Assembly (NCBI GenBank): GCA_036874045.1
Contig: CM072343.1
Span: forward strand, 578,001 to 642,000
Direction: 5' to 3'
Length of the DNA stretch: 64,000 bases
DNA from: Cymodocea nodosa
Taxonomy: Eukaryota; Streptophyta; Magnoliopsida; Alismatales; Cymodoceaceae
The first letter of the stretch is position 1, and the number at the start of each line of letters is the position of its first letter. The notes beneath the pieces are model-generated. The model was not told the DNA's origin, ran no database searches, and saw only the letters and a list, made by a program, of their open reading frames with translations. Shown piece after piece: positions 36,549 to 48,535 of the stretch. The position numbers were made by a program, and so were the translations under genes.

Positions 36549-39500
36549 TTTCCTCGTCGTCCTCCTCTCGACAACTCTGCCTCGGAAATCCACCGAGAAA
36601 TCCACCGAGCTTTGAGCTTTCCCTCCTCCTCCTCTCACTCCTATAACTATTCTTTCCTTTCAAATTACACAGAGTCAGAGTGAAACCCAAGCTAGCTTTG
36701 GTGTTTCACGTGAGCTTACAGTATTATCATAAAATTTATTTAAAATACAATTTTCAAAATTTATACCTTCAAGCGATAAAATTAACATTTCTAATATTTT
36801 TAACTACGTGTATAAATCCCTATGTATAATTCAGATATAATGATGTCTATACTTTGTAATGATAAAATTTAAATTATACATATAAAAAATATCGTTATCG
36901 TAATTTAATTGAATTCAGTTGGGGAGAAGAGAAGAGTTGTTAAGTGGTAGTGGTGCAGCCGACGTGGTGGTTGGTGCTGGTGTTTGTGGATTGGGTGCCA
37001 TGAAACCAAATGCCGGCAATGACACGTTGTCCACCTGTACATTTGTTTTTTATTGGTAAATGTTTTTCTTGTCATTTCGATGTATTAATTTAAAATTTAT
37101 AGATAGTAAAAATTATATATAAAATAAATATTTACAAATGAAATATGCTTATCTTTTTTTAATTTAATATTTATTATTGATAGATTTTAAGTTGACATGT
37201 CTAAATTTTAAGATGAGTACGTAGAACAACATTAAATTTGATATTATAGTGAGTTTTTTTTTATCACATTAAACTTATCCATGTCTAAATTTTAATATTA
37301 TATTTCAAAATATAATTTAAAATTAATTAGTGGTAAGTGAAGGGAATTAAGAAATATAAATTCAGATTTAATCTTTACTTAAGAGATCTTTTGTACACTT
37401 AGAAAATGGTGAAAAGAAAATAACGGAATATTATAAAAAATAATGAAAAATAAAATAACAGAAATTAACAAAAAATTAGTAAAAAAATCAAGATATTTAT
37501 ATATATAACAGAAAATGATGAAATTTAAAATACATGTATTTTTACATGAAATAGGAAACAACAAAAAATTATAAAATGTAAGATATATATGTTTATCTGT
37601 AAAATAAAAAATGTTAAAATTAATAAATTAAATATTTTTTGTATTTATATATAAGATAGAGAATAACAAAATTTATCATAGATAATATAAGATAGAGTCA
37701 TTTGTGATGATAGTTACGATATAAAATATATTTCACGCATATTTATTATATCACATATTTCTCGTAATATCAATTCTTATCTACTAATGATATAAATAAT
37801 TTCTATATCAAAATTACATGTTGCTAATATATTACGTGATAATTCATTTTTTTTCTTTATTTTCTATCAATTTTGAAAATCAGAATATCAAAAAATGAAA
37901 AAAAAAAAAACTTATATATCAAAAAAAAATTGTGAAATCCTTCAAAAACTCATTCGATACACAAACATCTAGAAAATAATAAAAAATTTAAAAGATGCGT
38001 AAAGTTAATCTACTTCTAAAATATTTCATTTCAAAATCTTCAAAGAAATTCATCAAACATTAATGTAAAGTTAACCAGACGTTGGTCATGCATTACTTTT
38101 TATGCAACATCATTGTTATCTTTCCGTTATCATCGTTCTTAACGTGCAAGAAAAATATTAATAATAACATTGAGTGCCCTTCGGGTATCACACGGCACGT
38201 TGCCGTTAAGGAACAAGTGGCCATCTTGCAAAATAAAACAAAGAAAATTGGAAGCATCTAATTCACTTTAATCCCAGCGGTAAAACATATAACTCTTCAA
38301 AAATAAAAAAAAATATTACGTAAACCATCTTCACAAGTGGCTTATATATAATGAAAATTGACTTTGATGCTAAGTAAGGTTAAATTCTCTATCTTTAAAT
38401 ACGTCGTCTTGAAATCTGTAAACTGCGAAGATTACTTCTGAAATAAATAAAACAAGGCAATGTTTCATTAAATGTATTTTAGTTATGAAATCACAACCAG
38501 ATAAAGAGATTTGATTTTAGAATTGGAGAAGCATTTGTGCGAATTTTTCATTGATATTGCGTAAAAATTTAACTTAAAATTAGTTAATCATTATTGAAAA
38601 AAATCCATTCGTATATAAATTCAAGTTAGGCTCTTTGGTATACAATCTAGAATTTTTACAGACGAAGGAAAGAATTCATTTAATTACGTTACAGTGAGAT
38701 TTGTGCATTCAAATTTAAGTAAAATTTAAATTTTGTTTAATTTCAAACTAAGGATTAAAAATATTAAATTTTCGATAGTTATCAAAAATTAGAAGCAAAT
38801 ATGAGGACAAAGATGACAGTGATAATTGATCATCTCCGTAACCTATAGAGGTGATTAGAGAATAATTAGATCATCAATCAATTAAAATATAAATTAATTA
38901 TTTTAAATCAATCCACCGTGAAAGTTTTAATACATTGTGTATTTACATTATAATCTATTTTGATGATGTATGTTAAACGAATGTAATCATATTTATTTAA
39001 TTCTTATTATTTAAAAAAGTAAATTAATAATATCAATTAATACATCGTGTTATTTTGTGTACACTTATAATTTATATATTTAAATTTTTAATTCAAGAAA
39101 AAAAATGAAATTCTGGACCACAGCGTAAAGACGAAAATGTAAATTTTTCTTTAAAAATACGTGAAGTACGTGTAAATTTTAATTTTCATATAATTTTAAA
39201 ATAAACACAAATATTTATATTTTAATTTTAATTTTTGTTTAATTATCGTTGTTTCCAATGTTGAAAGGTTGGTAAACACTGATCGAAAGCAACGGGCGTG
39301 GTATCTGTTTATCACTCTCCAAATGTCCGAAGTGAGGTGAAGCAGCTCATTTGCAAATTTTTAATTGTGATCGATCGCTTCCGTTCATGTGTACAGGAAG
39401 TTGATTAGATTGGACGCTTGCAAGACAGATGTATTTGTGAAAAATCAAGTATTTAATGACGTTTTAAGGAGCTTTGCAAGCAAACACACAGCGGGAAGAG

Positions 39501-40498
39501 AATAATAATTCCCACCGACGACAGCGACCTCGTACCGAGCACAACTGTAACGAAGTGACCGATCTTGACCAAAGATGCCACAAAATCCTTATTTATTGAT
39601 AAGAAATGTAAATTCTTATTATTTATAAAATTTAAATTGTTTCTTTCACTTCTCCTAACGTTATGGGCCGGGAAGTTCGACGGAGTAGACCGTCCGCAAC
39701 TCGTCTGATTCGGCCCGGTTCGGCCCAGTTCGTTAAACAAGACGTATGTTTGTATTGACCCAGGCCCAGGTGGTCCACGGTCCACGGGGAGGCCTGGCCT
39801 TCTTGTTTCTTCGCTTGACAAGTTACGTCAACGGCTATTAATTATGAACTTCCAAAACAAGGGGGAAATTCCATGTTCCGTTCCATTCTCGTATATAATC
39901 TGCATTGTAGTTAACGGTGAATTGTGTATTTATATAATTTTTATTTCAAAGTATAGTTTTACAAAAGGATATTTGAATTAATATTTTTAATAAATTTTTA
40001 TTTATAAAATTAATTTTTGTTAATTTAAATTTTTATCGTTTTCTAATATATTCACAAATATATAAATACTAATTTCTATCATTTTCTGTCAAATACACAA
40101 ATATCTAAATTTTCTTAAAAAAATTCTATTATTTTCCTTTTTCATCGTTTCCTGATTCTCTTTAATTTTTTTTTTAAATTTTGTAAATGACTCTTAAAGA
40201 TAATAACTAACATAATTTGACGAACGAAATTCAAATTTTAAGATTTTTTTTCACGAAAACATTTGAAAAGTAAGATAATTTTCTGTGTATATTTTGATAC
40301 GTCGATTTTAAATATACAAAAAATTTATTTTCATCGTAACGAAGACAATGGCGAGCCATCGATACCAAAAAGACGTCGGATCAGAAACAGAGACGGTGGA
40401 ACAAATACCTTGTCGGCCATCGACCTTCGGTACTCCACTTTCCCTTCTCCCACCTCTTCCATGCGACGAGCGCCGGAATCGTCGTCGTCGTCGTCGTC
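36549..40498. other. Long AT-rich spacer between divergent BGAL and tetraspanin genes
   Basis: Both flanking genes point outward, so each end is a promoter. The middle is very AT-rich and holds a dispersed repeat (37390-37990). A GC-richer patch at about 39640-39840 carries site II-type elements: TGGGCC at 39664, GGCCCA at 39722 and 39763. No gene recognised; a short ORF on the minus strand at 39453-39821 has no family signature. Confidence 0.55.
37390..37990 (+). repeat. AT-rich dispersed repeat, copy B
   Basis: About 0.6 kb matching copy A at 14107-14690 in the same orientation, with the same block order and many small indels. It begins near GTACACTTAGAAAATGGTGA and ends near CATTCGATACACAAACATCT. 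No ORF of note. Confidence 0.7.
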
Positions 40499-42644
40499 AT
40501 GGGCGTAAGCAACAACATCACCGCGGTGCTCAACTTCCTGGCCTTCCTCTGCTCCATCACCATCATAGCTGCTGGGGTCTGGCTGGCGTCCAAGCAGGAC
40601 AATGCCTGCGTCCACCTCGCACGGTGGCCGCTTATAATCCTCGGCGTCCTCGTCCTCCTCGTCTCCCTCGCCGGCTTTGTCGGCGCCTATTGGAACCGTC
40701 AGTGCCTCCTCGCCACCTACCTCATCGCCATGTCCGCCCTCATCGTCCTCCTCCTCGTGCTGCTCGTCTTCGCGTTCGTCGTCACCCGCCCCGACGGATC
40801 CTACCCGGTCGAGGGGAGGGGGTACAAGGAGTACCGCCTGGGAGGGTTCTCGAGTTGGCTGAGGAAGAATGTCGTCGGGAGCGGGAATTGGGGGAGGATC
40901 AGGACGTGCCTCGCGGAGTCCAGTATATGTACGAAATTGGGGGCGGAGTATCCCACGCCCGACCGCTTTTTCGCTGCTTCTCTCAGTCCATTGCAGGCAA
41001 GTGCCGCTACTTAAACAGCTCTACCATTACTACTACTTTCTGACTACTACTTCCTGATTGCCGTCTACTACGTTTTTTTTTTTTAATTGCTAGCCCTGCT
41101 ATGCTGTTGTCTGATTGGAACAATGTAGTGTTCTCTTTTGATAATGCTAATGTTTTGCTTGAATTCAAACCTAGAACCTCTTCTCTAACAATAATTGAAT
41201 AAAAGTCCAATTACAATTGTTGTTGCTTGGTGGAATAATGTAGTCTGTACTTTGGAGTAGTTGATTTCAAATGGTCATAAAAAATCAAAAAAATTCAAAT
41301 GCCGTAATGTTTGTTCATGGGATTCTCCTTCAAGGAATGACACTTTTGGAGATGAGGGTATAGATGCTCTGGATGCATCGTTCAGGGTTCAGATGTGGAT
41401 ATTCCTATAGTAAATTGTGTTCTATTAGTGTGAAAAATATGGGGGGGAGTGATGTTGTTGCTTTTTAGTGCTAAGCTAAGATTGGGTTTCTTTTGTTTTT
41501 GGGGTGGGGGGAGACAGATATGGTTGATCTGGATGTTATTAATCTAGATTTATAATCAACCAAAGAACCATATATCAACTTCTTGCTTGGTATGAGCTTC
41601 TTTTTGGGGAAGAGAACCGGTCTTGATGATCTCGATAAACAAGTGGTGGTGTGTTGATTGGCGTAAAATTACAAAAAATTAGGTGCTCTTTTTGTGGGTT
41701 CAGATATTAGCAACCAAGTGAAAGAGGGGATTCCTCTGTTAATATTTTGATTACCCATTCATAATTTATTGTATGCATTGTATTTAATTTATAAACAACT
41801 CTAATACTGGAAGTTGCAATGTCTAAGCCCAGCTTATTTTGTGAATGACAAGTGTGTTGGCATTGTGAGGATCCCACATTCTTGAATATCTCAGTTAATA
41901 GGTGAACATAGAAATGTGAGACATTTATCTTAAAATCAATTGATTGTGAGTGGTCAATTTTCTGTTATATATACATGCAAGTATTTTTTTCACATTTTTA
42001 ATTTGAGATTATTTTAAACGAATTTTCTCATTGCGATCGTTTTTTAGATCTTATGACTATCATTATTTTAAGATTGAACGAATGTATGAAAACTTTGATC
42101 TAGAATACCATATTTACACTTAATATTATGTGAAAATGTGAGACGTCTAATTTAAAATCAATTGATCATAAGTGAATAGATCTTGCTGTTACATGTATAT
42201 ATAGTGTAAAATCTTATGGTAATAATCTTGAAATCTTGGTTGAGTTATTTTACTTGAGTTGGATTATTTGAGTTTAGGGTAATAATCTGAAAATCTGCTT
42301 CAACATATGAAGTGATGAAATTGTGGGTACAGTCAGGATGTTGTAAGCCCCCAACGGCATGTGGATATGGATATGTCAACCCGACGCTATGGATCAACCC
42401 ATCAAACCCAGAGGTTGATCCAGATTGCCATGCCTGGAGCAACGACCAGACACAGCTCTGCTATGGTTGCAACTCCTGCAAAGCTGGACTGCTGGGCAAT
42501 CTCAGGTCGGAGTGGAGGAAAGCCAGCATAGCACTCATCATCGCTGTCGTCGTTCTCATATGGGTTTACATCATCGGTTGCAGTGCCTTGAGGAATGCAC
42601 AGACGGAAGGCTTGTTCAGGAGGTACAAACAGGAATACGCTTAG
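40499..42644 (+). CDS. Tetraspanin (TET8-like)
   Basis: Two exons, 40499-40996 and 42333-42644; 269 aa. The exon 1 junction is CAG/GCAAGT, a GC-AG intron, joined to acceptor ACAG/TCAGG; the join gives the expected SPLQ-SGCCKPP. Four membrane segments: about 8-28 (LNFLAFLCSITIIAAGVWLA), 43-65 (PLIILGVLVLLVSLAGFVG), 71-96 and 232-256. The large outer loop carries the plant tetraspanin signature GCCK (168-171) and further paired cysteines (DPDCHAW, LCYGCNSCKAGLL). GYKEYRLGGFSSWLRK is also family-typical. Tetraspanins organise membrane microdomains at the plasma membrane and on extracellular vesicles. The single intron at this site is usual for plant TET genes. Confidence 0.93.
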
Positions 42645-44516
42645 CTAGTGTTACCTTGGATGAAGGTAACGTAGATGATAATATATCTTGCCTGCATCTC
42701 TCATCTATTGTACATAGAAGCTCTAGATTTTTCATCTTATGTATGTTCATATACGTATATGTATATTATGTGTGCATGGTTATAGTTTTAGTCAGACATT
42801 TTTTGGATGGTTTTAAAGAATGTATGCTAACTGGCCGGAATGATACTTCAGTAAAATAGATTTGCAATTTGGTAGTCCATAACATTGTTGTATTCAAGAA
42901 TAGATGAGTTGTATAACAGGAACACTGAAATTGAGTTATACTTCACTTTGAGGGGATTGTATCTTATGGAAAGTTGAAAAATGAAATGTTTGAAAAAGAA
43001 ACTTAAATTTTAGTCTATTTGTATTTGACAAAAAAATCTTAAATTTTCTTCCCCTCTCTGAGCTCTCTCTTCTTTCTCGCCTCCCTCCCTTCCTTCCTCC
43101 CTTCCACTTGACACCTCATAGCAAGTGACAAATCCTCCTCTCTGTTCGCCATTATCCTCATCATGAGGGCTTAAAATTTAAATTTTATGAAATTTGAATT
43201 CTATAAAATTTTATAGAAAAAATTTAAAATCCAGTTATTTATGTATATTAAATAAAATTTGATGAAAAGTAATTAAAAAAATTCTCTCTCTCTCTCTCTT
43301 TTTAATAATTTTACTATAATCTCTTACGGAAGCTAAACACATGAGTAGGAGATATAAAGAAAAGATGGTGAGTGAGATAAAATTTAATTTTTAACATTTT
43401 AAAATTAAAAAATAAATTTTCAGATTTACTAAAGAAACAAAAAGTGAATTTTATAAAACTTTTCGTCCAACTTCGCATACGTAGACACTCCTCCCATTTT
43501 AATTACTCAGTGATTCTCAAATCCTTGTGGTATATGAATTCGTGTAAACTTTTAACCTTTGTTTATTGTTTTACATTTTTGTTATTCTAAAAAAAAAAAT
43601 TTCAAATGTTAAGGAATAAATATTCCCATCGAATGGACGAGAATCAAAGAAGAGTTGGTGCCGTTCGTCGATTTGCAAGGGCCACACGCCCCATGCGCTC
43701 AGAGTAAGCGTCCAATTCTGAAGTCGAACAAAGCGGAAAGCGCCGACGAAGCCAGCGAAGGGCCTCCTCCTCCACGTCATCATTCACGGGGGCGGGGGAG
43801 CCGATCATGATCGATGCTGAATTGGTGGTGGCTGGGCGACGACGGGGCCGGCGGACGCCGACGATGCTTCTTGGCTGCTTGCGTTGCGTGCATGCACCCA
43901 TATCCATGCACGCGTGCCGGCACTGGTTCCAGATTCCCTCCAGCTAAGCAGCCGTCGCGTCCACATCTCTTTTCCACACGCCGGCATCCTTGAACGCTTT
44001 ACTTCTCCACTGCTGACCAGTGGCACCACACCTCCGTCTTCTAATATTTACTTATATACGATAACACGTAAAATATTTCATCTCAACGATGAATGAAAAG
44101 AGCATCTCTGAGCTCATCTACTCCAGATTTTGCCACACTCCATGCAAAGGCAACACCTCACCTACCAATCAGAATTGACTGTTCTCTCGTCACATGTGTG
44201 TTATATATGGTGCCACGGTTGGCAACTAATTTTTTTTTTTTTTTTTTTTTTTAATTTAAAAAGAGAGAGTTAAATAAGCATTGTTTATTAATCTAAAGAT
44301 CTCAAAATTTAAGAAATTCGATTTTAAATAATTTTTTAATAGTAATAAATGTAACTTAAAGTTAAAAATGAAACTTTAATGTATTGTGAATTATATCATA
44401 GATTAAAAAAGATCGAAATTTTAAATTAAAAAAAAGAGAAAAAAATAATCATTCCCTCCTTCCTCGGTAACAGCCTCCCCAACAACGTATAAAAAACCCA
44501 TCTCGCCAAACGCCAA

Positions 44517-44549
<33 letters not shown>

Positions 44550-44584
44550 TCCCTCCCTTCCTCCTCTTCTCCCGACCACAATTC
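42645..44584. other. Intergenic spacer upstream of cytidine deaminase
   Basis: This holds the tetraspanin 3' UTR and the deaminase promoter. A GC-rich island at about 43640-44030 has several overlapping minus-strand ORFs without recognisable domains. A 23-T run lies at 44230-44252. The remainder is AT-rich with no feature recognised. Confidence 0.6.
44488..44547 (+). promoter_or_regulatory. TATA box and C30 tract before cytidine deaminase
   Basis: TATAAAAAA at 44488-44496 lies 97 bp before the ATG, a plausible TATA position. A run of 30 C at 44518-44547 followed by a CT-rich stretch fills most of the expected 5' leader. Confidence 0.6.
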
Positions 44585-45496
44585 ATGGAGAACAATCCGA
44601 AATCGACGGCGGAGATCGCGCCACCTCTCTTCGCCATCGAACCAGATGCTGCCAGATCCATGGCGGAGGAGAAGGGCCTGGCCTTGCCGGACCTCCTCCC
44701 AACCCTAGTACCCAAAGCCCGGTCCCTCTGCCACGCGCCGATATCCAACTTCCCCGTCGGCGCCGTCGGTCTGGGTGCCAGCGGTCGGATCTACTTCGGT
44801 ACCAACGTGGAGTTCCCTGGTCTTCCCCTCCACCACTCGGTTCACGCCGAGCAGTTCCTGGTCACTGTCGTCTCTCTACACGAAGACCGTATCACTCACA
44901 TCGCCGTGTCATCCGTCCCCTGCGGCCACTGCCGCCAGTTCCTCCAGGAACTCCGTTCGTCTTCCAAGATCGAAATCCTCGTCCCCGGAACCATCGCTAA
45001 CTTTACTCCCCTCTCCTCCCTCCTCCCACACCCCTTCGGGCCTCCGGACCTCCTCCACCACGCTGTCCCCCTCCTCCTCGAGCCCCAGCACAACGACCTC
45101 ACCCTCCTCGATACCGAAGACCCCAACAACTTGACCTCCTGCAATGGCTTCGCCCTGGAGGACCAGTTAAGGGAGGCGGCGATGGAGGGGGCGAGGAGAG
45201 CGCACGCACCGTACAGTAGGTGTCCGGCTGGGTTTGCAGTGGGGGACGAGGAAGGGAGGGTGTTCCAGGGGAGCTACGCAGAGTCGTCGGCGTACAACCC
45301 GAGTCTCGGCCCGGTGCAGGCGGCGATGATATCCTACGTGGCCGGAGGTGACAAGGAGTTCGGGAGGATTGTGGCGGCCGCGTTGGTGGAGGGGGAAGGG
45401 GCGTTGGTGTCGCAGGAGGCGACGGCGAGGGTTTTGCTGAGATCCGTGGCCCCCAAGTGCAAGCTCCAGGTGTACCACTGCAGAGTCGGGAGCTAA
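44585..45496 (+). CDS. CDA: Cytidine deaminase
   Basis: Single exon, 303 aa, GC-rich. It converts cytidine and deoxycytidine to uridine and deoxyuridine in pyrimidine salvage. The N-terminal catalytic domain carries the zinc/catalytic motif H87-A-E89 (SVHAEQ), with Glu89 as proton shuttle, and P112-C113-G-H-C116 supplying the cysteine zinc ligands. FPVGAVGLGASGRIYFGTN forms the substrate-binding start. The second half (from about 196, LREAAMEGARRAHAPYSRCP) is the degenerate C-terminal deaminase-like domain found in the dimeric, two-domain plant and E. coli type enzymes. Length and intronless structure fit plant CDA1. Cytosolic by family knowledge. Confidence 0.96.
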   Translation: MENNPKSTAEIAPPLFAIEPDAARSMAEEKGLALPDLLPTLVPKARSLCHAPISNFPVGAVGLGASGRIYFGTNVEFPGLPLHHSVHAEQFLVTVVSLHEDRITHIAVSSVPCGHCRQFLQELRSSSKIEILVPGTIANFTPLSSLLPHPFGPPDLLHHAVPLLLEPQHNDLTLLDTEDPNNLTSCNGFALEDQLREAAMEGARRAHAPYSRCPAGFAVGDEEGRVFQGSYAESSAYNPSLGPVQAAMISYVAGGDKEFGRIVAAALVEGEGALVSQEATARVLLRSVAPKCKLQVYHCRVGS

Positions 45497-47445
45497 AGAG
45501 TACTGTAGTGTGGTTTTATTTATGTTGTTGTGAATAATAATTATTTGGTAACCAAAGTTGCCCTAGATATTATCATTATTATTATCAATAAAGTGAAATA
45601 CTCTTCAAGTAATTATTCGGGGAATTTGATTCACCAAAATCTAAAAGCCTCTTGAAACTGTCCAGGAACTTATTAGCATCTATCTGTGTTCGATTGTTGA
45701 ATCTTGAAAGTGAATAAATGTTTGTTGTATTTTATTTATTCGGATCAGTCATCAATGGTCTGATGAGTTGTCTGCAGGCACACTAGTCGCAGAGGAAAGG
45801 AAGAAAAAGCGACTTATTTGAAGAACCCAAAAAGATCGGTTGGTCGATTTCTTTTTCCGGGTGACTTCTTATTCTCTTCTTTTATATCTGTGCATTGGTT
45901 GCCTTAATGACGTTTCTCTTCCTGTGCTTGTTGAAGATGATGATGGTTTCTACAGATTAATGGGTGTGTATATGTCGATACTATCACAACTCTTCTGCAA
46001 AGTACTTTGCTTGAGTATGCTTACTATGATATCTTTGAAGGAAATTCTATTAGCTCGGTTTGTCAGTACTGATTTTAATTTACGTTAGAATGGAATAATT
46101 CTATCGAAGTAGTTTCTGGTTATTTTGAAATATAATTGTATGGAAATGTTGACTACAATATTATAAGGAAACAACTCACATGCTAACATTCAGCAAGAAC
46201 GTTGAAATCATCAATGGTGGTGTGTCTGAAGCTGTGCGAGACGTTTGCCATAGCTAGCTGATGCTACACAAATAATTGTAGCGATATAATTATATCAGAT
46301 TATTTAGTTATTTTTAATTTATTACAGGATGACAGCAGACCACCCAGTGGATATGATACATTGTGATGATTTGGATGGAAATGATGGAACTAAAGATGAA
46401 GTGGAAAACATTGTTTGCAAATTATCATGAAGTAAGTTGATGAAGTAATTGCATTTCTGATGATTAATTTATTTCGTCGGATAATGTACTACAATTCCAT
46501 AGTTACTAACAATGTATTCCATCATCAAATGCAGATAAAAGGTCCTCCATTCAGAATTGAGTCGCGTTGAAGTACAACTAAGACCATGTCATTGATGTCA
46601 ACACAGCAGAACAACTAGAACTTGTTAAAAGCACTCCATTTGGGCACATATGATTAATAGGCCAATTGCTTACATACCAATCACAAAAGTAACGGGAAAT
46701 TAAAAACTAAAAGAAATTATTTGCTTGTTTAGCAATCACATTCACAGAAGTCACGACATGTTTAGTGCAGATTGGTTGGAAGCAATAGGAATCCAGTGAC
46801 TCCAATTCTGGATCTTGGAAAGAGTAATGTGTTTTTATCTAATTCAAATGAGATACTCACAACTGGCTTTTATCTAATTCAATATATTGACACTCACAAC
46901 TACTGGACTTTGTGCAAGGCACCCAAAAGACATGGGAGCGTACAGAGCACCCAAATGAGATGACCCTGGGAAGCTCAGTGACTTACTACTTGTTTCTTAT
47001 CAGACATTATTACTTGACTTATGGGCGCACTACTTCCCATTGTATTGGTCTGTATCTCAAAGTTTATGCAAGATATGCTAAAGTTGCACTTGTTAGACTG
47101 GTACCATATACATTATAGACATTTTACACTATGCTAAAAGTATGCTGATTTTGTCGAAAGCATGCTGTATTTATTATTATATCTAGTTGTGCTGTAAATA
47201 TTAATGTTATGCAATGACCTCAACGAAGTAAACTTGAAAACCTTGCCACTTGAAAGCAATGATCTTATGTAATGTAACCAGTGGTAGTAATCTGCTTGAA
47301 CATTTCAAGGAATTTGCAAGCTTCCTTAGCAGAATATGTGTTTGAGTAGATCAGAAGTTCCCTTTCCATCTATTACAAATACACTTATCTGGAAAAATTT
47401 GCAATAAAAAATTCTCAGCAAGATCAATTACAGTCATACTCCTTA
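45497..47445. other. Intergenic spacer, no recognised gene
   Basis: This holds the 3' UTR of cytidine deaminase and then AT-rich sequence up to the Harbinger element. Short ORFs (for example 46772-46963 and 46912-47118) carry no family motif. Around 46325-46650 there are coding-like stretches without a continuous frame; I cannot assign them. Confidence 0.5.
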
Positions 47446-47525
47446 GGGAGGGTTTGTGCACTCAGAATCTGACGGAATTGAAAATTTTTTCCGTCAGATT
47501 TTGAGTTATGTGGTGTTTGTGCATT

Positions 47526-47560
47526 TTGGAATTCAAATTCCTTGGGAATTTGAATTCCAA
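47526..47560. repeat. Hairpin-forming inverted repeat at the left end of the Harbinger element
   Basis: TTGGAATTCAAATTCC (47526-47541) is followed after three bases by its exact reverse complement (47545-47560): a 16-bp stem with a 3-base loop. Confidence 0.85.
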
Positions 47561-47640
47561 ACATGTGCAAAAGTTGGAAAAATGAATTCCCAACCTAAAA
47601 GGTCGGAATTCATTTTCCGACAGTCAGCCCCTCGCATCCC

Positions 47641-47805
47641 GCTCGTCGCCCTCACCTGCGTGCTCGTCGTCTCGCTCGTCGCCCTCACTTACGTGCTCGT
47701 CATCTCGCTCGTCGCCCTTGCTTGTGTGCTCGTCGTCTCGCTCGTTGCCCTCACCTGCGCGCTCGTCATCTCGCTCATTGCCCTCGCCCGCGCGCTCGTC
47801 GGCCC
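47641..47805. repeat. 33-bp minisatellite, five units
   Basis: Five consecutive 33-bp units, each starting GCTC.T.GCC and containing TGCTCGTC or CGCTCGTC. Units differ by a few bases. The tract lies inside the Harbinger element, upstream of ORF1, and is GC-rich in contrast to the rest of the element. It creates artificial repeat-encoding ORFs on both strands. Confidence 0.9.
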
Positions 47806-48535
47806 CTCGTCGATTCCCCCTCGCGCTCATCGGCACCGACACTTTTGAGTATCGAAAGTCTCTATTTCTCCTGAACAAACGCAGAAGCCCTCGCCCCGAC
47901 TTGCACTTGCTTCTGTCACCGTTTGAATCTCATGCTCTCCGACTGCTGGCGCTCACCGTCGCCCCGTTAGATGCTTTCCCTGGTCTAAGGTATTGATTTT
48001 TGCCCTTACCGTCTTCCGCGAACACTTGTCTCGTCGAACACCCAGACAAGTCGTCCTGTCGATCGTGTCGTCCTACCGTTTGCGAGTCGTTCGTGATTGG
48101 ATCGTTGTAGCCGTCCTGCGTCTGAAGCTCCAATCATTCGTCCTGCAGTGCATCGCGACGCTCGACGCTGGTTGAACAGGTACATTCTGTTGAACAGGTA
48201 CATTCTGGTATGATTTTATTTTTGGATCTGGTAGATCTTTTATTCTGGTTGATCTGCAGAAATAAAGCATTTGGATGGCATGTTTTCAACCACATGGCAT
48301 TGTCGTAGGTCTATATTCCAAATTAATTTAGTTGTAAAAATATAACATGCCCCTTAAGAAATTCTCTAGGATTATATTTCTAACATTAGTTTGCATCAAT
48401 TTATAGACTTTGAAACTGCAATGTTCCTATTGAATTGATAGGTGTATATTGTGAATCTAATGTTTATGATAATGTCCATCTCTATGTTATGTTGTGGTGC
48501 ATTTTATATTTTGTTCATATATGTATTCTTAGGAA

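Noticed and set aside
46325-46680. Coding-like fragments between cytidine deaminase and the Harbinger element
   Set aside because: No continuous frame, no splice-supported model and no family recognised.
47456-47848. ORFs on both strands over the minisatellite
   Set aside because: They are created by the 33-bp repeat inside the transposon and have no protein-like features beyond repetition.
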